Below, in pieces: positions 1 through 8,185 of a DNA stretch of 58,643 nt (the first letter of the stretch is position 1; every line of letters starts with the position of its first letter). The notes beneath the pieces were generated by a model. It was given only the letters and a program-made list of their open reading frames with translations. It was not told the origin of the DNA and ran no database searches. The position numbers and the translations under genes were made by a program. This DNA is from Thalassococcus profundi. Lineage in GTDB: Bacteria > Pseudomonadota > Alphaproteobacteria > Rhodobacterales > Rhodobacteraceae. The stretch is taken from the NCBI RefSeq assembly GCF_003344785.1, contig NZ_QPMK01000011.1, forward strand, positions 1 to 58,643, given 5' to 3'.

Positions 1-169
1 CGCGCCGCTTGGTTCGCGCCGGGCGCGGCAGGGCCGCCAGCGCATCGGCCTCGATCCGCGACAGCAGCGCGCCGTCCGGCTGCGCCGCGTCGCCGCACGC
101 CGCGGCAAAGAACGCCTCGAGCCCGTCCGGGCCCGGGGCACCATCGTCAAAGTCGCGCCTATCCGTCAT
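1..169 (-). CDS. Partial hypothetical protein, third gene of the ECF sigma operon
   Basis: Only about 56 N-terminal residues lie in the window; the gene runs off the left edge. The ATG at 169 overlaps the end of the sigma factor gene (stop 159-161) by 11 bases, which suggests translational coupling. The visible part is acidic then Ala-rich, with the stretch LEAFFAAA followed by LLSRIEADAL and a basic end. From memory, short membrane proteins with this kind of N-terminus often follow ECF sigma genes in Rhodobacterales and may control the sigma factor. No membrane segment is visible yet, so the role is inferred from position only. Confidence 0.6.
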   Translation of the reverse strand, partial: MTDRRDFDDGAPGPDGLEAFFAAACGDAAQPDGALLSRIEADALAALPRPARTKRR

Positions 170-740
170 CGCTCAACCCCAGCTCGGCGCGGCGATCCAG
201 CAGGATCGCTTCCAGCGCCCGTTTGCCCCGTGCGGTGAGACTCTCCACCGCACGCGGGCCAATGTCCATGATCCGGGCGATCTCAGGGTTGCCCAGACCT
301 TCGATGTGCCGCAGAACCACCGCCTGCCGCTGCCGCTCGGGCAGCTGCATCAGCGCCGCCTGCAACGCCTCGGCCCGCGCGCCGCGCTGCATCCGCGCCT
401 CGACCGGCTCGGCGCCGTCGGCGATCTCGGGCAGGTCGTCCAGCGCCGACCCGCGCCGCCGCCGCAGCCGGTCGGTGCAGAGATTGGCCGTCACCCGGTA
501 AAGCCAGGTCGAGACCCTGGCCTCGCCCCGCCGCCAGTCCGGTGCCATCCGCCAGAGCCGCAGCAGCGCCTCCTGCGTGACGTCCTCGGCCTCGGCCCGG
601 TCGCCCAGCAGCCGGACGGCGTGGGCCAGCACCCGCGGCGTCAGGCGCAGGGTCAGGGCGCGCGCCGCTTCGGCGTCGCCGCGGGCGTAACGCGCCAGCA
701 GGTCCTCGTCGTCGTGATCGCTCATGGCATCCAGCGGCAT
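159..740 (-). CDS. ECF-type RNA polymerase sigma factor
   Basis: A 193-residue sigma-70 family protein of ECF size that would direct RNA polymerase to a dedicated regulon. Region 2 is visible around residues 25-95, with EDVTQEALLRLWRM typical of the 2.2 helix and then WLYRVTANLCTDRLRRR. Region 4 lies around 130-180, with LPERQRQAVVLRHIEGL followed by a helix-turn-helix (NPEIARIMDIGPRAVESL). There is no region 1.1 or 3, as expected for ECF factors. The ATG at 740 has a GGAAAG about 8 bases upstream; an ATG at 725 is an alternative start. It lies between an EF-hand protein gene and a short downstream gene that it overlaps by 11 bases. The inducing signal cannot be read from the sequence. Confidence 0.9.
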   Translation of the reverse strand: MPLDAMSDHDDEDLLARYARGDAEAARALTLRLTPRVLAHAVRLLGDRAEAEDVTQEALLRLWRMAPDWRRGEARVSTWLYRVTANLCTDRLRRRRGSALDDLPEIADGAEPVEARMQRGARAEALQAALMQLPERQRQAVVLRHIEGLGNPEIARIMDIGPRAVESLTARGKRALEAILLDRRAELGLSDDG

Positions 741-820
741 GGTCCGTTCTTTCCGCGCCTAGCCCGCGCCGGGCCGTGGCGCAATGCCGGGCGAAACGTT
801 CCCGCCCGGCATTGCGGTCC

Positions 821-1303
821 TCAGTCGTCGCCCCGGTGCTTGCCGCGCCGTTCATGCATCCGCTCCGCGGCCGCGGCGAACTCGGCTTCGCTGATCTGAC
901 CGTCGTCATCGGCATCGAGCCGGTCGAAGATCCGCGCCGGGTCGCGGCGTCCCTGCATCTCCTCCAGGCTGAGCGTGCCATTGCCGTCGCTGTCGAGCCG
1001 CTCGACCATCGCCTCGGCCCGGGCCGTGCGGCGCGCCGCTTCGCGTGCCTCGCGCTGCGCCAGCAGTTCTGCCGCGTCGAGCTGGCCGTCGCCATTGGCA
1101 TCGGCGGCGGCGAACCGCGCTTCGCGCTGCGCGGCCATCTCTTCCGGGGTGATCTGGCCGTCGCCGTCGGCGTCCAGCGCCTCGAAGGCGATCGGCATGC
1201 GCTCGGGTCCGCCCCGCCCGCCGCGGTCGTGCGCGGCGGCGGCGATGGCCGTGACGCTCAGGGCCGAAACGAGGATCGCTGTGATGAAAGTGCCTTTTTT
1301 CAT
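821..1303 (-). CDS. Exported protein with four EF-hand motifs
   Basis: A 160-residue protein starting at the ATG at 1303. The first ~23 residues (MKKGTFITAILVSALSVTAI then AAAA) form a Sec signal peptide, so the mature protein is probably periplasmic. Four EF-hand loops follow: DADGDGQITPEE, DANGDGQLDAAE, DSDGNGTLSLEE and DADDDGQISEAE. Each has Asp at loop positions 1, 3 and 5 and Glu at 12, so calcium binding is likely. It sits 80 bases upstream of the ECF sigma gene on the same strand. A calcium- or envelope-linked input to the sigma factor is plausible but inferred. The in-frame sequence upstream of 1303 has shadow composition, so the longer start is not used. Confidence 0.88.
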   Translation of the reverse strand: MKKGTFITAILVSALSVTAIAAAAHDRGGRGGPERMPIAFEALDADGDGQITPEEMAAQREARFAAADANGDGQLDAAELLAQREAREAARRTARAEAMVERLDSDGNGTLSLEEMQGRRDPARIFDRLDADDDGQISEAEFAAAAERMHERRGKHRGDD

Positions 1304-1496
1304 GGTCTTTTCCCTTGCCATTCTGCCGGACCGGCGCCCGTGTTCCGCCCCGATCCCAAAGGCTCTAACGGGCGGCACCGCCGTTTCCGTCGCCAAAGCG
1401 CAAACTTTCTGCGTCACGGCCGCGTGATTTGCGACATCCGGACGCGGGGCGGATTGGCCCCTTCCCACGCGGGCCGCGGACCGCCATCTTGCAGCC

Positions 1497-1901
1497 ATGG
1501 AACACCATGCAGCGACTCAGAGTGCGGCGCCCGTCGAGGACCGCCCCACGTGGCCCGCAGTCTGGAAGGGCTGGCGGCGCAAATGCCCCAAATGCGGCAA
1601 TGGTCCGCTTTTGCACGGCTATCTCAAGGTGCGCGACACCTGCCCCGTGTGCCGCGAAGAGCTGCACCATCACCGCGCCGACGACGGTCCGGCATACCTG
1701 ACGATCCTGATCGTCGGGCACCTGATGGCGCCGCTGCTGCTGGTGGTGTTCGAGACCTTCCGGCCCGAGCCTCTTATCCTGTTCACCATCTTCGCGGTTG
1801 GCTGCACGGCGCTGTCGCTGTATCTGTTGCCGCGACTAAAAGGGGTGATCGTCGCGATCCAGTGGTCGCGCTACATGCACGGCTTCTCGGCGGTGGCGTG
1901 A
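1497..1901 (+). CDS. DUF983 family membrane protein
   Basis: A 134-residue protein with the DUF983 layout: an N-terminal zinc-ribbon-like section with two Cys pairs (CPKC and CPVC, about residues 33-58), then two hydrophobic segments (about 70-90 and 95-115), then a short basic tail. The Cys pairs could bind one metal ion. The biochemical role of DUF983 is not established. It ends 18 bases before a NUDIX gene on the same strand, so the two are probably co-transcribed. It is divergent from the EF-hand/sigma operon across about 190 bases. Confidence 0.85.
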   Translation: MEHHAATQSAAPVEDRPTWPAVWKGWRRKCPKCGNGPLLHGYLKVRDTCPVCREELHHHRADDGPAYLTILIVGHLMAPLLLVVFETFRPEPLILFTIFAVGCTALSLYLLPRLKGVIVAIQWSRYMHGFSAVA

Positions 1902-1919
1902 TCCTGCAAAGGGACGCGC

Positions 1920-2627
1920 ATGACCGCCACCAGCCCGATTGACAAGACCGCCATCCGCAACGCCGCGACCGTGATCGTGCTGCGCGACCGCTTTACCGCG
2001 CCGCGCATCCTGATGGGCCAGCGTGGCGCCGGGGCAGCCTTCATGCCCAGCAAGTTCGTCTTTCCCGGCGGCGCGGTCGATGCCGGCGACGCGGCGATAC
2101 CGCTGGCCGGATCGCTGCCACCGGTCTGCGCCGCAAGGCTGACCGAAGACGCCGATCCGCATATCGCCGCGGCGCTGGCCGCCGCCGCCATCCGCGAGCT
2201 GTGGGAGGAGACCGGCCAGCTGCTTGGCGTGCCGGGCACCTGGGGCGGCGAGATTCCGGCGGACTGGCAGACATTCGCTGCGACCGGTCACGTGCCGTCC
2301 GCCGCGGCGCTGCAATTCGTTTTCCGCGCCATCACCCCGCCGGGCCGCCCGCGCCGGTTCGACGCCCGGTTCTTCCTTCTGGATGCCGAGGCGCTGGCCT
2401 CCGACCCGGACGATTTTGGCGCCGCCTCGGACGAGCTGAGCCATCTGCAATGGGTGTCTCTCGAAGAGGTGCGGCGTCTCGACATGCCCTTCATCACCGA
2501 AGTGGTTCTGGCCGAGGTCAGTGCCCGCACCGCCGACCCCGAACCGCCGACCTCGGTGCCGTTCTTCCGCAACGACGACGAGGAAAGCCTGTTCCTGCGC
2601 CTGCGCGGGCATCCGATGACCGACTGA
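1920..2627 (+). CDS. NUDIX hydrolase
   Basis: A 235-residue NUDIX family protein that probably cleaves a nucleoside diphosphate linked to another group. The substrate is not predictable. The NUDIX box is split: GGAVDAGDA at about 50-58, an insertion of about 30 residues, then the catalytic RELWEETGQLLG at 92-103, which has the full REx2EE core. The insertion is typical of larger NUDIX proteins of the NUDT19/CoA-pyrophosphatase-like sort. The start ATG at 1920 follows the DUF983 stop by 18 bases, consistent with one transcript. Confidence 0.88.
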   Translation: MTATSPIDKTAIRNAATVIVLRDRFTAPRILMGQRGAGAAFMPSKFVFPGGAVDAGDAAIPLAGSLPPVCAARLTEDADPHIAAALAAAAIRELWEETGQLLGVPGTWGGEIPADWQTFAATGHVPSAAALQFVFRAITPPGRPRRFDARFFLLDAEALASDPDDFGAASDELSHLQWVSLEEVRRLDMPFITEVVLAEVSARTADPEPPTSVPFFRNDDEESLFLRLRGHPMTD

Positions 2628-2676
2628 GGCGGGACGCCTTCCGCACCCAGCGACCCTGACAGCGTCCGTGTGGCGG

Positions 2677-2850
2677 AACGGTGCCCGGCAGCCAGCGGGA
2701 GGCCGCGCCGACAGGTCCGCTCGGCACTTTATCCCGGCCACAACCGCAAGACCTGGCAGCGCTTCGCCAAGACCAGAAAAGCGGCAGCCCGGGGGGCTGG
2801 CTGCCGCTGCCCGGCGGCCGCAAGCGGCCTTGTTCCGGGCGGGACAGGTC
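2677..2850. repeat. Hairpin-rich intergenic repeat, copy A1
   Basis: First of two tandem copies. It contains the module GCACTTTAT (2724-2732), CGCCAAGACCAG (2765-2776), a 10-bp stem AGCGGCAGCC / GGCTGCCGCT (2780-2808), and a tight hairpin GGCCGC-AA-GCGGCC (2816-2829). The related copy A2 lies about 206 bases downstream, and a third related element is at 22308-22510. It lies between the NUDIX gene and the end of a convergent transporter gene, so the transcripts of both could fold here. Confidence 0.8.
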
Positions 2851-2882
2851 CGCACGGACGTACTTTGCCCCCTGGAACACCA

Positions 2883-3056
2883 AACGGTGCCCGACAGCCA
2901 GCGGGATGCCGCTCCGGCGGTCCTGCTCGGCACTTTGTCCCAGCCATCTCCGCAAGACCTGGCAGCGTAGCGCCGAGACCAACCATAGCGGCAGCCCGGA
3001 GGGCTGGCTGCCGCTGCCCGGCCGCCGCAAGCGGCCTTGGTCCGGGCGGGATAAGA
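2883..3056. repeat. Hairpin-rich intergenic repeat, copy A2
   Basis: Second tandem copy of the element at 2677-2850, offset by 206-207 bases. It keeps GCACTTTGT (2930-2938), the stem AGCGGCAGCC / GGCTGCCGCT (2987-3015) and a CCGCAAGCGG hairpin at the end. It differs from A1 at scattered positions but keeps the stems. It abuts the stop codon of the EamA gene at 3057, so it could act as that gene's 3' structure. Confidence 0.8.
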
Positions 3057-3959
3057 TCAGACGAAGGCGACCAGCATCAGCACCGACAGCGTGAGCAGGC
3101 CGATCCCGGCGAGTTCCCGGCGCGTGATCGTCTCGTGGAAAAAGAGCACGCTCGCCATCAGCGAAAAGATCAGTTCCACCTGCCCCAGCGCCTGCACGTA
3201 GGCGGCGGTCTGCAGGGTGAAGGCGGTGAACCAGCCGAGGCTGCCGGCCATCGACGCGAGTCCCAGCCAGATCGCCGTGCGCCGCGCCGCCCAGACCGCG
3301 CTCAGCTGTCCCGGTTCGCGCAGCCGCAGCCACAGCGCCATGGCCAGCGCCTGGCTGCTGGTCACGCAGACCAGCGTGACGCCCGACCGGATCAACGGAT
3401 CCGCCGCGTCGATCTGCAGCGAGGCGGCACGGTAGCCCACCGCGGAAATGGCGAAGAAGAACCCCGAGGCCAACCCCAGCGCCACCGCGCGGTTGCCCAT
3501 GCGCCGCAGCCAGCCGCCGGTGCCGCCGGGGCTGTCGGACAGCAGCACGACCCCTGCCAGGCCCACGGCGATGGCCGCCCAACCCGCCGCGCTCAGCGCC
3601 TCGCCCAGCACCACGAGGCCCACCAGCGCGGTCTGGATCACCTCGGTCTTCTTGAAGGTGATGCCGACCGCGAAATTGCGCTGCCGGAACAGCGCCACGA
3701 CGCAGAGCGTGGCCAGAACCTGCCCCAGCGCGCCGCTGAGCGCATAGCCCCAGAAGGTGCCGGTCAGCGCCGGAACCGGCGCGCCCTGCACCCAGAGATA
3801 CCCGCCGATCATCACCCAGGCCGCCGGCGCGGCATAGGCGAACCGTGCGAAGGTCGATCCGGTCGTGGTCAGACGGCCCATGCTCAGCACCTTGTGCAGC
3901 ATGAAACGCAGCGTCTGAAAGAAGGCGGCCGCGACGGTGGCGGCGATCCAGAGGTCCAT
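3057..3959 (-). CDS. EamA/DMT-family transporter
   Basis: A 300-residue inner membrane protein with about ten hydrophobic segments arranged as two EamA-type halves (about 1-140 and 150-300). The second half ends in VLFFHETITRRELAGIGLLTL, the usual end of an EamA repeat. Drug/metabolite transporters of this family export small metabolites, and the substrate cannot be told. The ATG at 3959 lies about 20-50 bases downstream of the fatty acid desaturase on the same strand, so it may be a second gene of that unit. Its 3' end runs into the tandem hairpin repeat. Confidence 0.85.
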   Translation of the reverse strand: MDLWIAATVAAAFFQTLRFMLHKVLSMGRLTTTGSTFARFAYAAPAAWVMIGGYLWVQGAPVPALTGTFWGYALSGALGQVLATLCVVALFRQRNFAVGITFKKTEVIQTALVGLVVLGEALSAAGWAAIAVGLAGVVLLSDSPGGTGGWLRRMGNRAVALGLASGFFFAISAVGYRAASLQIDAADPLIRSGVTLVCVTSSQALAMALWLRLREPGQLSAVWAARRTAIWLGLASMAGSLGWFTAFTLQTAAYVQALGQVELIFSLMASVLFFHETITRRELAGIGLLTLSVLMLVAFV

Positions 3960-3978
3960 GCCTCCTATTGGCGCAGCC

Positions 3979-4911
3979 TCAGGGCTTTGGCCAGAGCGGA
4001 TGCGCGACCGGATCCTTGGTTCTCAGCAGGTAGCGCCGGAAAATCTCGGCATAGGAGCGATAGCGATAGCCATTGTTACGGCTGAGGTAGCGGTCGCGGT
4101 TGCCGTCGTAGAGCGCCCAGAGCCGGAACCACGGCACCTTGGGGTGCATGTGATGCACCACGTGCAGGTTGTTGTTGAGAAACAGCAGCGCCAACGGCCC
4201 GCGATCCTCGATGATGACGGTGCGGCCACGGGCGCGCTGATGTGCCTGGTGTTCGAGGAAGGTCCGGATCTTCAGCAGCGCATGGGCGCCGTAGACGCTC
4301 AGCCCCCAGGCCCAGAGCGGCATCTGCGCCACCGCGACCATCCACCAGACCACCGGCACAAGTGCTGCAAGGTGCAGCGCCCAGCTCAGGACGACCCGGC
4401 GGTCGCCGCGCAGGATCAGTCGGGCGTCGCCCGCCCAGAACACCGCGTGGCCGATGAAGGGCCCGAGCAGCAGCCGCCCGGCCAGGCTGTTGTTGGCCTG
4501 CAAGAGCCGGCGGACCGGCGCGGGCAGCCGGTGCCAGACCGCCGGGTCGAGGTAGTTGCTTTCGGGATCGTCGTAGGGGTCGGTCAGGATCGCGTCCCGG
4601 TGATGCGCAAGATGCGTGTCGCGGAACCGCAGGTAGGGCACGGTGACCGACAGCGCCGGAAACACCAGCGCCGCGTTGAGCCTGCCCCAGCGCGACGGAT
4701 GGCCGTGCAGCGCCTCGTGACTGAGCGAGGCATGCAGCGCCGTGGTCGCGGCGACCAGCACCATGCCCAGCGGCAGCCAGGCCGCGGCGGCAGCGGTCGT
4801 GCCGAGCGCCCAGAGCCCGTAGCAGACGATCAGCAGCGCCAAGGTCGGCCATTCCGCATTGCGGAAGGCCGCTCGAAAGGCCGCATCTGTGTGAATACGC
4901 AAGCTGTGCAT
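3979..4911 (-). CDS. Membrane fatty acid desaturase
   Basis: A di-iron membrane desaturase of about 310 residues. The three histidine boxes of the family are visible: HEALHGH (near 65-71), HLAHH (near 100-104) and HVVHH (near 250-254). Paired hydrophobic segments lie between boxes 2 and 3. It would introduce a double bond into an acyl chain or related lipid at the membrane; the substrate is unknown. The start used is the ATG at 4911; an in-frame GTG at 4938 would add nine residues and no clear ribosome site favours either. It is divergent from an XRE-type regulator starting at 4987, so the short AT-rich gap should hold both promoters. Confidence 0.87.
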   Translation of the reverse strand: MHSLRIHTDAAFRAAFRNAEWPTLALLIVCYGLWALGTTAAAAAWLPLGMVLVAATTALHASLSHEALHGHPSRWGRLNAALVFPALSVTVPYLRFRDTHLAHHRDAILTDPYDDPESNYLDPAVWHRLPAPVRRLLQANNSLAGRLLLGPFIGHAVFWAGDARLILRGDRRVVLSWALHLAALVPVVWWMVAVAQMPLWAWGLSVYGAHALLKIRTFLEHQAHQRARGRTVIIEDRGPLALLFLNNNLHVVHHMHPKVPWFRLWALYDGNRDRYLSRNNGYRYRSYAEIFRRYLLRTKDPVAHPLWPKP

Positions 4912-4986
4912 GCGGACAGTGCTAAGGCGGGCTGGCACGGAGTGGAATTCGGGAAATAGTTACCAAAAGCCATCTAATGTGATAAA

Positions 4987-5862
4987 ATGAAACATATGCA
5001 AAAAGTAATCGACAAGCGCGCCCGCGCCGATCTGTTCCGCACCCGCCTTGCCCAGGCGATGCGCCGAAGAGGGCTGAGCCAGAGCGCGCTGGCCCGCAAC
5101 ACCCAGGTCGATCGCTCGACGATCTCTCAGATTTTGACGGGCGACGGCGCCCGGCTGCCCAATGCCCATGTGGTCGGACGCTGCGCCAGCGCGCTTGGGG
5201 TCTCGGCGGATTGGCTGCTGGGCCTTTCGGACAGGCCCGAAAGCGCCGCCGACATCCTTGCCAATTCCCTGTCCCTGACCGAAGCGCCGCGGGCCTTGGT
5301 CGACGAACAGATCTTCGCCTGGCACCGCGAGGCGGCGGGCTACAAGATCCGGCACGTTCCGGCGGGCCTGCCGGACATGCTCAAGACCGCCGAGATGCTG
5401 GAATGGGAGTACCGCCCGCACCTGGGCCGAACCACGGAGCAGGCGATCAACGCCTCGGCCGACCGCCTGGACTGGATGCGTCAGGCAAAGTCGGATTACG
5501 AAATCGCCCTGCCGCTTTACGAGCTGCAGAGCTTCGCCGCCGCGACGGGCTATTACGACGGCCTGCCGCTGGAGATACGGCGGGCGCAGATCGCGCATCT
5601 GCTGGCGCTGCACGAGGCGCTCTACCCGCGGCTGCGGCTGTCGCTCTTCGATGCGCGGCGGCTTTACTCGGCGCCGGTGACGGTCTTCGGCCCGCTGCTG
5701 GCGGTGCTCTACTTGGGGCGCAACTACCTGGCCTTCCGCGACACCGAACGGATCTCGGCCTTCACGCTGCACTTCGACCACCTCGTGCGCGAGGCCAGCG
5801 TCGCGGATCGGGCGATCCCCGCGCATCTCGAGGAACTGCAACACCGCTACATGCGGGGCTGA
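4987..5862 (+). CDS. XRE-family transcriptional regulator with large C-terminal domain
   Basis: A 291-residue regulator. Residues 14-80 form a Cro/CI-type helix-turn-helix (LSQSALARNTQVDRSTISQI, then LGVSADWLLGLSD). The remaining ~200 residues form a domain I do not recognise, probably ligand-binding or oligomerising. It starts with ATG at 4987, with a second ATG at 4996. It is transcribed away from the fatty acid desaturase with fewer than 80 bases between the starts, so it most likely controls that gene and itself. The intergenic DNA is unusually AT-rich for this window. It ends 15 bases before a block of CTCGAG palindromes. Confidence 0.85.
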   Translation: MKHMQKVIDKRARADLFRTRLAQAMRRRGLSQSALARNTQVDRSTISQILTGDGARLPNAHVVGRCASALGVSADWLLGLSDRPESAADILANSLSLTEAPRALVDEQIFAWHREAAGYKIRHVPAGLPDMLKTAEMLEWEYRPHLGRTTEQAINASADRLDWMRQAKSDYEIALPLYELQSFAAATGYYDGLPLEIRRAQIAHLLALHEALYPRLRLSLFDARRLYSAPVTVFGPLLAVLYLGRNYLAFRDTERISAFTLHFDHLVREASVADRAIPAHLEELQHRYMRG

Positions 5863-5877
5863 ACAGCGCAGCGCACC

Positions 5878-5990
5878 GTTTTCCTCGAGGAAAACTGGCC
5901 GGAACTCTCGAGATTTCCGATGTCCCGAACGCAACCGCCGCACCCCCGTTTTCCTCGAGGAAAACGGGCCGAAATTCTCGAGAATTTCGG
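5878..5990. repeat. Double pair of CTCGAG-centred palindromes, locus 1
   Basis: Four inverted repeats centred on CTCGAG lie in 113 bases. They are 5878-5895 (GTTTTCCTCGAGGAAAAC, perfect), 5900-5919 (one mismatch), 5945-5968 (24 bp, perfect) and 5969-5990 (22 bp, perfect). They alternate between a T-tract type with core TTTTCCTCGAGGAAAA and an A-tract type with core GAAATTCTCGAGAATTTC. The block sits between the convergent ends of the XRE regulator and an aldo/keto reductase. It is the mirror image of the block at 10487-10608. Bidirectional termination is possible. Confidence 0.9.
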
Positions 5991-6002
5991 AGACCCGCCG
6001 GA

Positions 6003-7043
6003 TCAGTAGGGCATCGGATGCGCCTTGTGCGCGGCATCGAGCGCCGAGATCAGCTCGTCGCTCAGCGTCACCTCGGCGGCGGGCAGCAGGTGATCGAGCT
6101 GCGCCAGCGTCGTCGCGCCGAAGATCGACGAGGCCACGAAGGGCCGCCGCGCCGACCACGCGAGCGCCATGTGCACCGGGTCGATCCCGAATTCCGCCGC
6201 GACCTTGTGATAGGCTGCCACCGCTTCGAAGGCGCGCGGCCCCTTGCGCCCGCCCAAGTCGCCGTTGAGCGCCATGCGCGAGCCTTCGGGCAAGGCACCG
6301 TCCTGGTACTTGCCCGTGAGCAGCCCCGCCGCCAGCGGCGAGAACGGCAGCAGGCTCACGTCCTCGTTGACCATCAGCTCCGCGAGGTCCGTATCGGCCA
6401 GTCGGCACATCAGCGAATATTCGTTCTGGATCGACGCGACCCGCGGCCCGCCCTTCTCTTCCGCGATGCGCAGCCACATGGCCGTCCCCCAGGCGCTTTC
6501 GTTCGACAGGCCGAAATGCCGGATCGTGCCGCGCTCGACCTCGCGCTGCAGCGCGCCCAGGCAGTCGTGCATGTGCCGCACCGTCTCCGCCCGGTCCTGC
6601 CCGGAGGGATCGAAGCTCCAGTTCTTGCGGAACATGTAGGATCCGCGGTTGGGCCAGTGGAACTGGTAGAGGTCGATGACATCGGTCTGCAGCCGCTTCA
6701 GCGAGGCCTCGATACAGCGCGGGATGCTGTCCGCCGATATGGGCTCGCCGCCGCGGGCGACGCTCCCTGCGCCGGAATGCTTGGTGGCGACGATCCATTC
6801 GTCCCGGCGGCCGGTGCGGGCGAACCACCGGCCCAGAATCTCTTCGGACAGGCCCACGGTTTCGGCGGTCATCGGATTGACCGGATACATCTCCGCGCAG
6901 TCGAGGAAGTTAATGCCTGCCTCCAGCGCGCGGTCCATCTGGGCATGCGCCTCGGCCTCATCGGTCTGGGTGCCGAAGGTCATGGTGCCAAGGCACAGTT
7001 CGGACACGGAAAGGCCGGTGCGGCCCAGCGGATTCATTTTCAT
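6003..7043 (-). CDS. Aldo/keto reductase (Tas-like)
   Basis: A 346-residue NADPH-dependent oxidoreductase with the TIM-barrel signature of the family. The start is MKMNPLGRTGLSVSELCLGT and the barrel motif is GINFLDCAEMYP. The catalytic tetrad is visible as Asp and Tyr in DCAEMY, Lys in ATKHSG and His in YQFHWPNRG. The extended loop with MTAETVGLSEEILG resembles E. coli Tas. The physiological substrate is unknown. The start at 7043 is chosen because the family motif begins there; ATG 7037 is possible. It lies 44 bases from modC on the same strand and may be read together with the mod genes, although no functional link is evident. Confidence 0.9.
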   Translation of the reverse strand: MKMNPLGRTGLSVSELCLGTMTFGTQTDEAEAHAQMDRALEAGINFLDCAEMYPVNPMTAETVGLSEEILGRWFARTGRRDEWIVATKHSGAGSVARGGEPISADSIPRCIEASLKRLQTDVIDLYQFHWPNRGSYMFRKNWSFDPSGQDRAETVRHMHDCLGALQREVERGTIRHFGLSNESAWGTAMWLRIAEEKGGPRVASIQNEYSLMCRLADTDLAELMVNEDVSLLPFSPLAAGLLTGKYQDGALPEGSRMALNGDLGGRKGPRAFEAVAAYHKVAAEFGIDPVHMALAWSARRPFVASSIFGATTLAQLDHLLPAAEVTLSDELISALDAAHKAHPMPY

Positions 7044-7087
7044 TCTTGCGGTCCCTCGTTGATTTCGGCGCAAACTAGGGGCTGCGG

Positions 7088-8185
7088 TCAGCTCTGCAAG
7101 CCAAGACCGATGTCCGTGGGCGCCACCGCCACGGATTTGAGCACCGCGAAACAGGTGCCGCCCGGGCGCAGACCCAGCGCATCGGCGCTGCGCCGGGTGA
7201 TCCGGGCCAGCAGCAGGTCGTCGCCCGCCTGCACCTGCACGATCACCCCCGGCCCGTCGCCCCGCCGCAGCGCCAGCACCGTCACCGGCAGGATGTTGAG
7301 CGCCGAGATGTTGCGCGGCCGTTCAGTCGCCAGCATCACGTCCTGCGCGAGGATACGCACCCGCAAGTCGGTGCCGACGGGCGCGTCGACCAGCGGCAGG
7401 CAGAGCACGCCGCCCGAGACCTGAAGATCGCTGACCCCGTCCTCGCCGTGCCGCAGCACCCGTGCCTGCAGCACCGCGCCCGCGTCGCGCAGGCCCATGA
7501 CCCGCACGAGTCCGGGATCGGCGAGCATCGCCTCGGCGGGCCCGGCCTGGGTGACGCGCCCGCCCTCCATCGCCACGACGTGTGTGGCCAGTCGCGCGAC
7601 CTCGGCCATGTTGTGGCTGACGTAGAGGATCGGCACGCCCGCCTCGCGCCGCAGCCGTTCGAGATAGGGCAGGATCTCGGCCTTGCGCGCGCCGTCGAGT
7701 GCCGCCAGCGGCTCGTCCATCAAGAGCATCACCGGGTCCGACAGCAGCGCCCGCCCGATAGCGACACGCTGCGCCTCGCCGCCCGACAGGGCCACGGGCT
7801 GGCGGTTCAGCAGCGACCCGAGCCCCAGCAGCGCCACGACGCGGTCGAATGCCGCGGCATCCGGTCCCAGCCGCTGCACCCGCCGCGCGTAGGTCAGGTT
7901 CTGGCGCACGGTCAGGTGCGGAAAAAGCCGCCCCTCCTGGAAGACATAGCCCAGACGGCGGCGGTGGACCGGCACCGACACGCCTGCGGCACTGTCAAAG
8001 AGCACCCGACCCGCGACCGCGATCCGGCCTGCGTCGGGCTGCATCAGCCCCGCCACCGCGTTGATCACCGAGGTCTTGCCCGATCCAGACCGGCCGAAGA
8101 GCACGGTCACCCCGTCCGGCGCCTCGAACGCCAGATCGAGGGCGAAATCGCCCAGCCGGTGGCGCAGGGACACGCTCAGGCTCAT
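7088..8185 (-). CDS. modC: Molybdate ABC transporter ATP-binding protein
   Basis: A 365-residue ATPase energising molybdate import. Residues 31-39 are the Walker A (GRSGSGKTS), followed by the Q-loop (FQEGRLFPHL), the signature LSGGEAQRVAIGRAL and Walker B LLMDEPLAALD. The C-terminal ~120 residues form MOBE-type oxyanion-binding segments (for example SALGLRPGGTCFAVLKSVAV), the feature that separates ModC from other importer ATPases. The ATG at 8185 overlaps the end of modB by 4 bases, so the two are coupled. Order is modA-modB-modC on the minus strand. No modE gene is seen nearby and I found no convincing ModE box upstream of modA. Confidence 0.95.
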   Translation of the reverse strand: MSLSVSLRHRLGDFALDLAFEAPDGVTVLFGRSGSGKTSVINAVAGLMQPDAGRIAVAGRVLFDSAAGVSVPVHRRRLGYVFQEGRLFPHLTVRQNLTYARRVQRLGPDAAAFDRVVALLGLGSLLNRQPVALSGGEAQRVAIGRALLSDPVMLLMDEPLAALDGARKAEILPYLERLRREAGVPILYVSHNMAEVARLATHVVAMEGGRVTQAGPAEAMLADPGLVRVMGLRDAGAVLQARVLRHGEDGVSDLQVSGGVLCLPLVDAPVGTDLRVRILAQDVMLATERPRNISALNILPVTVLALRRGDGPGVIVQVQAGDDLLLARITRRSADALGLRPGGTCFAVLKSVAVAPTDIGLGLQS

